NCBI GenBank assembly: GCA_023424585.1
Contig: JAFADT010000313.1
Location: forward strand, 1 to 9,840
From: Pseudomonadota bacterium
Lineage (GTDB): Bacteria > Myxococcota > Myxococcia > Myxococcales > Myxococcaceae
DNA: 9,840 bases
Direction of reading: 5' to 3'
The position numbers and the translations under genes were made by a program. Shown here piece by piece: positions 4,563-9,840 of the stretch (within the stretch, counting starts at the first letter, position 1; every line of letters begins with the position of its first letter). The notes under the pieces are model-generated. The model was not told where the DNA came from and did not search any database. It saw nothing but the letters and a program-made list of their open reading frames with translations.

Positions 4563-6095
4563 ATGCACAAGACGCTGAAGATGGGATGGCTGGCCTTGCT
4601 CCTGGCGGCGGGATGCGCCGCGAGACCCATGGACTGGGACCCGATGGGGCGGGAGGCCATCTACGACCGGCCCCTGGAGGAGGTCTGGCCGTCGGTGCGC
4701 CAGTACTTCGTGGACGCGAAGCTGAGCTTCCGCGAGGCGCCGGACAGTCCGGTGTTGCAGACGGAGTGGAAGGAGGAGTTCGGCGGGTCGAAGATCTCCG
4801 GCTACTGGCACCGCTACCTCGTGCTGGGCAAGCGGGAGACGCCCACGAAGAGCAAGCTGTGGATCATCCGCATCACCCGCAGCGCGAACAAGGCGCTCTC
4901 CGCCCCTGGCAAGGAGCTGGAGTGGGGCGTGAGCCGCAACATGGGCCTCGACCTCCAGAACCGGCTGGAGGAGATGAGTGGCATCGGGCCCGCTCCGGGC
5001 GGCCTCGAAACCCTGGAGGGTGGCTTCGCCCTCGGCGTGGAGGACGACGAGGACCGGTTCTCGATGCCGCGCGGCGAGAACGCCATCGTCGCCGAGTCCG
5101 CGCACGGCACGCGCGACCTGACCCTGGAGTGGCGGGTGTTCAACGCCATCGCGCCGGGCCTGGCGTCGAAGGACGGGGCCGCCCCGCTCGCGTCCGCGCA
5201 ACCGGTGGCGAAAGCGCCCGAGGCGAAGTCCGCGCCCGCGTTCACCGAGTGCGGCGCGCCCATCATCGGCCTGAAGGCCCAGGCGAAGGCGGGCGGGGTG
5301 CTGCTGCTGGGCGAGCTGCACGGCACGCAGGAGGTGCCGCGCTTCATCGCGCAGGCGGCCTGCCAGCTCACCGTCGCGGGCACGCCGGTGTCGGTGGGGT
5401 TGGAGCTGCCGGCGGAGAGCCAGGCGCGCGTCACCACCTTCCTCCAGAGCCAGGGCCGGGAGGAGGACTGGCTCAAGCTGATGGAGGCCCCGTTCTGGCG
5501 CAGCCCGTACCCGGACGGGCGGGGCAGCGAGGCGGTGGCGAACATGCTGGAGCAGCTGCGGCTGCTGCGCGCGCGAGGCCTGGACGTGGCGGTGTTCGTC
5601 TATGACCACCCGAAGCTGAAGGGACAGCCGCGTGAGCGGGTCCTGGCGGCCACGGTGCTGAAGGAGGTGGAGGCCGGCCCCGCGCGCTTCCACCTGGTGG
5701 TGAGCGGCAACGTCCATCCGCGCACGGCGAAGGGCCTGCCCTGGGACAAGGAGTACCAGCCCATGGGGCGGCTGCTGACCGCTCGGCTGAAGCACGTGGT
5801 GGCGCTGGACGTGGCCTATGACAGCGGGTCGGCGTGGATCTGCGCGCCGGACGAGCGCAGCCGCACGCTGGACTGCGGGGTGAAGGAGGCGAAAGGGAAG
5901 GACAACGGCGACCGCTTCTTCGTGCACGTCTGGGGCTCGCCCAACAAGGACGGCTACCACGGCGTCTTCTACGTGGGCCGGGTGACCGCGTCCGCGCCCG
6001 CCATCTCCAAGGGCCTGGGCCGGCCGGGCGCGGATGACAACTCCGGGTTCCCAGCGGCCCCGGACGCGGCGGGGGTGGCCTCCGCGCGACGCTGA
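4563..6095 (+). CDS. Lipoprotein with C-terminal Tiki/ChaN/erythromycin-esterase-like domain (paralogue 2)
   Basis: 510 aa, a tandem paralogue of the gene at 2987. The signal peptide ends in lipobox A15-A16-G17-C18. All motifs match: EAIYD, FGGSKISG, WHRYLVLGKR, GELHG with E251 and H253, E281 in LELP, DGRGSEAVANML and GN-V-H385. The four other cysteines (230, 267, 427, 438) keep the same spacing as in paralogue 1. Differences are a ~17-residue insertion in the variable part of the N-terminal domain (between about residues 110 and 185), 3 extra residues in the inter-domain linker, and a longer disordered C-terminal tail of ~15 residues. ATG 4563 is preferred: GGAGG (4550-4554) lies 8 nt upstream and the signal peptide is clean. 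ATG 4548 is possible but adds a Glu to the n-region, and extension to 4446 would read through the hairpin. Function unknown; likely an outer-membrane lipoprotein. Confidence 0.88.
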   Translation: MHKTLKMGWLALLLAAGCAARPMDWDPMGREAIYDRPLEEVWPSVRQYFVDAKLSFREAPDSPVLQTEWKEEFGGSKISGYWHRYLVLGKRETPTKSKLWIIRITRSANKALSAPGKELEWGVSRNMGLDLQNRLEEMSGIGPAPGGLETLEGGFALGVEDDEDRFSMPRGENAIVAESAHGTRDLTLEWRVFNAIAPGLASKDGAAPLASAQPVAKAPEAKSAPAFTECGAPIIGLKAQAKAGGVLLLGELHGTQEVPRFIAQAACQLTVAGTPVSVGLELPAESQARVTTFLQSQGREEDWLKLMEAPFWRSPYPDGRGSEAVANMLEQLRLLRARGLDVAVFVYDHPKLKGQPRERVLAATVLKEVEAGPARFHLVVSGNVHPRTAKGLPWDKEYQPMGRLLTARLKHVVALDVAYDSGSAWICAPDERSRTLDCGVKEAKGKDNGDRFFVHVWGSPNKDGYHGVFYVGRVTASAPAISKGLGRPGADDNSGFPAAPDAAGVASARR

Positions 6096-6119
6096 GGGCA
6101 CGGCCACGCTGGCGTCGCG
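6085..6119 (+). terminator. Weak hairpin over the stop codon of the second lipoprotein gene
   Basis: CGCGACGC (6085-6092) and GCGTCGCG (6112-6119) form an 8-bp perfect inverted repeat with a 19-nt loop containing the TGA stop (6093-6095). There is no T tract, so it could equally be chance in GC-rich DNA. Confidence 0.22.
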
Positions 6120-6162
6120 GCGCGGGCGGTGGCATGGAGGTGGCCTGACCGGAGGCCGTCCC

Positions 6163-7305
6163 ATGAGCGACACGCTGCCCGCGCTGCGGGCCACCCTGGC
6201 GGAGCTGGTGGCGTTGGACACCACGTCCTCGCGCCCCAACGCGCCCCTCATCGACTACGCCCAGGCGCGCCTGGAGGCCGCGGGCTTCACCGCCGAGCGC
6301 CAGCACTACACCGACGACGCGGGCGTGGCGAAGGTGAACCTCATCGCCTGCAAGGGCGGCGCCGACCGCGCCGCGCTGGCCCTGGTGGGCCACTCCGACT
6401 GCGTGCCCTATGACGCCGCCTGGGCGGACGCACTGCGCCTGACCGAGCGCGACGGCAAGCTGTACGGCCGCGGCGCCTGCGACACCAAGGGCTTCATCGC
6501 CTGCGCGCTGCACACCGCCACGCGCAAGGACCTGCCGAAGCTGGACGCGCCGCTGCTCGTCATCCTCACCGCGGATGAGGAGGTGGGCCTCGTGGGCGCG
6601 AAGAAGCTGGTGGCGGCGGGCCTGGGCCGCGCGAGGCACGCCATCGTCGGCGAGCCCACGCGCCTCATCCCCGTGCGCGCCAACAAGGGCTACTGCCTGG
6701 CGGAGGTGGAGGTGCTGGGCAAGGAGGGCCACAGCGCCTACCCGGAGCTGGGCGCGTCCGCCATCTTCCGCGCTGGCCGCTTCCTCCAGCGGCTGGAGAC
6801 GCTGGCGAACACCGTCCTCCGCGAGGACCGCGACGAGGGCTTCCAGCCGCCCTTCACCACCGTGAACGTGGGCCTCATCCAGGGCGGCAAGGCGAAGAAC
6901 GTCCTGCCCGGCTCCTGCCGCTTCACCGTGGAGTGGCGCCCCATCCCCGGCCAGGCCGCCGAGCGCGTCCCCGAGCTGATGGAGCACATCCGCCAGGAGC
7001 TCACGCGCGACGAGCCCGCCTACGAGGCGCGCATCAAGGTGCTGCGCCTGGACCGCGGCGTCCACACGCGCGGCGACGCGGACGTGGTGCGCTTCCTGGA
7101 GCAGGTGAGCGGCAACGCGTCCGAGACGGTCTCCTTCGGCACGGAGGCCCCCCAGCTCACGGAGCTGGGCGCGGAGGCGGTGGTGTTCGGCCCCGGCGAC
7201 ATCCGCGTCGCGCACCAGACGGGCGAGTTCGTCCCCATGGAGGACCTGGTCCGCTGCGAGGCCGCGCTCACCCAGGCCGTGGCCCGCTTCTGCACGGGCG
7301 GCTGA
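6163..7305 (+). CDS. argE: Acetylornithine deacetylase-like M20 metallopeptidase
   Basis: 380 aa cytoplasmic zinc-dependent deacylase of the M20 family, expected to hydrolyse N-acetyl-L-ornithine to ornithine and acetate in arginine synthesis. Metal and catalytic residues are visible: H77-S-D79 in VGHSDCVPYD, bridging D107 in GRGACDTKG, E139-E140 in TADEEVG (general base and metal ligand), E164 in VGEPT and H351 in VAHQTGE. The dimerisation/lid domain spans ~residues 175-290 and contains H190 in GHSAYP. Length suits ArgE (~380 aa); related M20 enzymes (succinyl-diaminopimelate desuccinylase, other N-acyl amino acid deacylases) cannot be fully excluded. The ATG at 6163 has GGAGG (6151-6155) at 7-nt spacing; the frame opens earlier, at 6034 inside the preceding gene, but without similarity. 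It ends 12 bp from the convergent DUF2652 gene. No other arg gene is in the window. Confidence 0.88.
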   Translation: MSDTLPALRATLAELVALDTTSSRPNAPLIDYAQARLEAAGFTAERQHYTDDAGVAKVNLIACKGGADRAALALVGHSDCVPYDAAWADALRLTERDGKLYGRGACDTKGFIACALHTATRKDLPKLDAPLLVILTADEEVGLVGAKKLVAAGLGRARHAIVGEPTRLIPVRANKGYCLAEVEVLGKEGHSAYPELGASAIFRAGRFLQRLETLANTVLREDRDEGFQPPFTTVNVGLIQGGKAKNVLPGSCRFTVEWRPIPGQAAERVPELMEHIRQELTRDEPAYEARIKVLRLDRGVHTRGDADVVRFLEQVSGNASETVSFGTEAPQLTELGAEAVVFGPGDIRVAHQTGEFVPMEDLVRCEAALTQAVARFCTGG

Positions 7306-7317
7306 GCCCGCGGCGCT

Positions 7318-8037
7318 TCAGGGCTTCTCGTCGACGACCTCGACGTTGCGGAAGCCCTGACACGCCTCCTTGAAGCCGAGCACGTACTTCAGCGAGCGCA
7401 GCTCCAGCGTCAGCTTGTGCCACAGCTTGCGCAGCAGGTTGGGGCGCGGCGCGGGCACGTTCGTGACCAGCGTGCTCAGGTCGATGTAGTGGGTCGGCGT
7501 GCGGCCCATGCCCTCGAAGTCGTGCTCCAGCCCCTGGCTGAGCTGGCGCAGCTCCGGCTCCAGCCGCTGGTGCACCGCGTCCGTCATCAGGACGTACTCG
7601 CGCACGGGCACGTCGTTCTTCAGCATCCGGTGCACGAGGATGACGTCCACCCCCGCCAGCTCCGTGAGGTGCTTCACCTTCTGGAAGGCGACCTCGCCGG
7701 CGTGGGCCACGAACTTGAGCGTCAGGCCGCCCACCTGCGTGCACCCGTCGCACTTGCACATCCGGTCGATGGCGAGCTGCTCCCGGCGCTCCAGGAAGGC
7801 GCGGCGGATGGCCGCGACCTGCTTCGCGATCGGCGCGGCGTCCTCCCCCACGGCGTAGAAGAAGGCCGCGTCGCCTTCGAGCTTCGCCAGCTTGAACCGG
7901 CCGGACGCGTCGATGACGGCCTCCAGCAGCCGCGCCACCGTGTCCTGTGCGTGCGCCAGGCCGAAGCGGTGCTCCCGCATGAAGCGGGTGTAGCCACCGA
8001 TGTCCGCGATGAGCAACTGCGCCTTCTCAATGGCCAT
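7318..8037 (-). CDS. DUF2652 protein with nucleotide-cyclase-like fold
   Basis: 239-aa soluble protein. The N-terminus LLIADIGGYTRFM and the later LEGDAAFFY resemble the two metal-Asp segments of class III adenylate/guanylate cyclases (D12 and D56). HAGEV at 112-116 and a GVDVILVHRMLKN segment (129-141) follow in the cyclase order. In the last segment the usual catalytic Asn of the V-N-x-A-x-R-L pattern is replaced (I133 by my alignment) while R137 stays, so cyclase activity is doubtful. A C94-x-C96-x2-C99 cluster sits between the segments, as I recall for DUF2652. The C-terminal ~60 residues are basic and helical. Its ATG lies 36 bp after the mfd stop on the same strand, so it may be co-transcribed; a TAGGCT box before the ATG suggests an own promoter instead. 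No good Shine-Dalgarno is seen. It could bind a nucleotide rather than make a cyclic one. Confidence 0.84.
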   Translation of the reverse strand: MAIEKAQLLIADIGGYTRFMREHRFGLAHAQDTVARLLEAVIDASGRFKLAKLEGDAAFFYAVGEDAAPIAKQVAAIRRAFLERREQLAIDRMCKCDGCTQVGGLTLKFVAHAGEVAFQKVKHLTELAGVDVILVHRMLKNDVPVREYVLMTDAVHQRLEPELRQLSQGLEHDFEGMGRTPTHYIDLSTLVTNVPAPRPNLLRKLWHKLTLELRSLKYVLGFKEACQGFRNVEVVDEKP

Positions 8038-8053
8038 GCGGCGCCGCAGCCTA
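8035..8053 (-). promoter_or_regulatory. Possible TAGGCT -10-like box just before the DUF2652 ATG
   Basis: On the minus strand TAGGCT (8053-8048) is followed by ten G/C bases and then the ATG at 8037. There is no Shine-Dalgarno within 15 nt. The layout resembles TACGCT plus GCCGCGC before the hutF GTG, consistent with a leaderless or near-leaderless transcript. Confidence 0.3.
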
Positions 8054-8060
8054 GCCCACT

Positions 8061-8085
8061 CCCCGGACGCGCGTCAGTGCCGGGG
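8061..8085 (-). terminator. Weak hairpin at the mfd stop codon
   Basis: CCCCGG (8061-8066) and CCGGGG (8080-8085) form a 6-bp stem around a 13-nt loop that contains the mfd stop (8074-8076). A 10-bp palindrome GACGCGCGTC lies at 8066-8075. No T tract follows, so termination is uncertain. Confidence 0.25.
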
Positions 8086-9840
8086 CAGGGCGCAGGTGCC
8101 CACGTCGCGCAGCAGCTTGTGCGCCTCCGCGAGCAGCGCGTGCCCCTTCACCTCCGGGGGCACGCGGGCGATGAGCTTCATGTCCGGCGTCAGCCGGTAG
8201 AAGCCCTTGGAGCGCTGCACCAGCCCCGCCACCTTCGCGCCGTCCAGGAGCGCGTCGCCGCCCAGCGCCAGCGACAGCCGGCCCGGGCCCGCCTCCAGCG
8301 CGCGCAGCCGCAGCTCGCGCATGTCGATCTTCAGGAGCGTCACCTCGGAGAGGGCGTCCACCTCGTCGGGCGCCTCGCCGTAGCGGTCCACCAGCTCCGC
8401 GCGCAGGTCCGTCACCTCGTCCGGGTGGCTGGCCTGGCTGAAGCGCTTGTAGAACACCAGCCGCTGGTGCACGTCCGCCACGTAGTCGTCGGGGATGAGC
8501 GCCGGCATGGGCAGGTTGATGTCCGGCTCCACGTGCACCCTGGGCGGCTGGCCCTGGAGCTCCGCCACCGCCTCCTCCATCAGCTGCGCGTACAGGTCGA
8601 AGCCGATCTCCGCGATGGCGCCGGACTGCTTCTCGCCCAGGAGGTTGCCCGCGCCGCGGATCTCCAGGTCGTGGCTGGCGATGGAGAAGCCCGCCCCCAG
8701 CTCCGTGAAGTTCTGGAGCACCTCCAGGCGCCGCTGCGCGTCCTTCGTCACCGGACGGCGCGTGGGCACCAGCAGGTACGCGTACGCGCGCTCCTTGCTG
8801 CGGCCCACGCGCCCGCGCAGCTGGTAGAGCTGCGCCAGGCCGAACTGGTCCGCGCGGTTGACGATCATCGTGTTGGCGCTGGAGATGTCGATGCCGCTCT
8901 CGATGATGCTGGTGCACAGCAGCACCTGGAACTTGTGCTCCGTGAACTGGAGCATCACCTTCTCCAGCTGCCCCTCGCCCATCTGGCCGTGCGCCACGCC
9001 GATGGAGACGTGCGGCAGGAGCTTCCTCAGCTCCTGCTCCATGGACGGCAGGGACTCCACGCGGTTGTGCACGAAGAAGACCTGGCCGCCGCGGGCGATC
9101 TCGCGTTCCACGGCCTCCTTGATGACGGCCTCGTCGTACTTCATCACGAAGGTGCGGATGGCCCGGCGGTCCTGCGGCGGCGTGGCGATGATGCTCATGT
9201 CGCGCACGCCGGACATGCTCATGTGCAGCGTGCGGGGAATGGGCGTCGCCGTCAGCGTCAGCACGTCCACCTGCGTGCGCAGCCGCTTGAGCGCCTCCTT
9301 CTGCTTCACGCCGAAGCGCTGCTCCTCGTCCACCACCAGGAGCCCCAGGTCCTTGAAGGCCACCTCGCCCGCCAGCAGCTTGTGCGTGCCGATGACGATG
9401 TCGACCTTGCCCTCCTTCGCGCGGCGGAGGATGTCGCGGACCTCCGGCGGCTTGCGGATGCCGGAGATCACCTCCACCGTGACGGGGTAGTCCTTGAAGC
9501 GCTTCTTGAAGGAGTGGAAGTGCTGCTGCGCCAGCACCGTGGTGGGCACCAGCACCGCCACCTGCTTGCGGTCCAGCGTGGCCTTGAAGGCGGCGCGCAT
9601 CGCCACCTCCGTCTTGCCGTAGCCCACGTCGCCGCAGACGAGCCGGTCCATGGGCTGCGGCTTCTGCATGTCCGCGAGCACGTCCTCGATGGCCTTCGCC
9701 TGGTCCGGCGTCTCCTCGAACTCGAAGTCCGCCTCGAACTGGGCGAAGTAGCGGTCCGGCGCGGTGAAGGCATAGCCCGGGTGCGCCTTGCGCGCGGCGG
9801 CCATCTGCAAGAGCTCCGCCGCCATCTTGAGCAGCTGCTC
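8074..9840 (-). CDS. mfd: Transcription-repair coupling factor Mfd, C-terminal half (partial, runs off right edge)
   Basis: 588 residues are visible, about half of a typical Mfd of ~1150 aa; the N-terminal UvrB-like and RNA-polymerase-interaction regions would lie beyond 9840. Mfd is a DNA translocase that removes stalled RNA polymerase at lesions and recruits UvrA. Helicase motifs appear in order: TPDQAKAIED (Q-like), GDVGYGKTE (Walker A, GKT codons at 9611-9619), VPTTVLAQQH (Ia), GTHKLL, DEEQRFGV (motif II, codons 9319-9330), TATPIPRT (III), then in the second RecA lobe VFFVHNRVES, LLCTSIIESGIDI and LYQLRGRVGRS (VI). HNRVE onward forms the TRG translocation region. The C-terminal TRCF (D7) domain follows, starting near INLPMPALIP. 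The 5' end in the window reads EQLLK and is in frame with no start needed. The DUF2652 gene starts 36 bp downstream on the same strand. Confidence 0.97.
   Translation of the reverse strand, partial: EQLLKMAAELLQMAAARKAHPGYAFTAPDRYFAQFEADFEFEETPDQAKAIEDVLADMQKPQPMDRLVCGDVGYGKTEVAMRAAFKATLDRKQVAVLVPTTVLAQQHFHSFKKRFKDYPVTVEVISGIRKPPEVRDILRRAKEGKVDIVIGTHKLLAGEVAFKDLGLLVVDEEQRFGVKQKEALKRLRTQVDVLTLTATPIPRTLHMSMSGVRDMSIIATPPQDRRAIRTFVMKYDEAVIKEAVEREIARGGQVFFVHNRVESLPSMEQELRKLLPHVSIGVAHGQMGEGQLEKVMLQFTEHKFQVLLCTSIIESGIDISSANTMIVNRADQFGLAQLYQLRGRVGRSKERAYAYLLVPTRRPVTKDAQRRLEVLQNFTELGAGFSIASHDLEIRGAGNLLGEKQSGAIAEIGFDLYAQLMEEAVAELQGQPPRVHVEPDINLPMPALIPDDYVADVHQRLVFYKRFSQASHPDEVTDLRAELVDRYGEAPDEVDALSEVTLLKIDMRELRLRALEAGPGRLSLALGGDALLDGAKVAGLVQRSKGFYRLTPDMKLIARVPPEVKGHALLAEAHKLLRDVGTCALPRH

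Noticed and set aside
4488..7215. Long minus-strand open frames (587 and 580 codons) opposite the second lipoprotein gene and argE
   Set aside because: Same shadow effect; no recognisable domains, and the plus-strand genes carry clear motifs and ribosome binding sites.
7295..7310. Small CGGGC/GCCCG hairpin between convergent argE and the DUF2652 gene
   Set aside because: Only 5 bp of stem, mostly within the argE coding end, with no T tract on either strand; too likely by chance at this GC content.

Overview
The window is very GC-rich DNA with strong G/C bias at third codon positions. Gene content (LigD, a DUF2652 protein, HutF, large lipoproteins) and codon use suggest a myxobacterium such as Corallococcus, Myxococcus or a relative. 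This assignment is an inference from style and content; there is no marker RNA in the window. Eight protein genes are supported, two of them cut by the window edges. No tRNA, rRNA, CRISPR array or insertion sequence is visible.

Layout: (1) The left edge holds the 5' end of a minus-strand ligD (NHEJ DNA ligase D, phosphoesterase domain). (2) A 251-bp divergent spacer with a nested inverted repeat separates it from a small plus-strand ferritin-like protein. (3) A plus-strand hutF (formimidoylglutamate deiminase, histidine breakdown) follows. Its last ~35 residues are out of frame because of a 21-G tract. (4) Two tandem plus-strand genes encode paralogous lipoproteins (476 and 510 aa). Each has a lipobox, a conserved N-terminal domain of unknown function and a C-terminal Tiki/ChaN/erythromycin-esterase-like domain. 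A strong nested hairpin lies between them. (5) A plus-strand M20 deacylase, most like acetylornithine deacetylase ArgE, follows. (6) Convergent to it on the minus strand are a DUF2652 cyclase-fold protein and, upstream of that, the C-terminal half of mfd, the transcription-repair coupling factor, which runs off the right edge.

The genes do not form one pathway. ligD and mfd are DNA repair genes at opposite ends, hutF and argE are amino-acid metabolism genes, and the lipoprotein pair is the least understood and most interesting part. The four non-lipid cysteines and the candidate active-site motifs of the pair are conserved at matching spacing. Several 64-73 nt blocks are almost identical at the DNA level, which points to a fairly recent duplication or to gene conversion. 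The poly-G tracts (21 G and 11 G in hutF, 11 G in ligD) may be biological slippage sites or base-calling artefacts, and they affect how hutF should be annotated.
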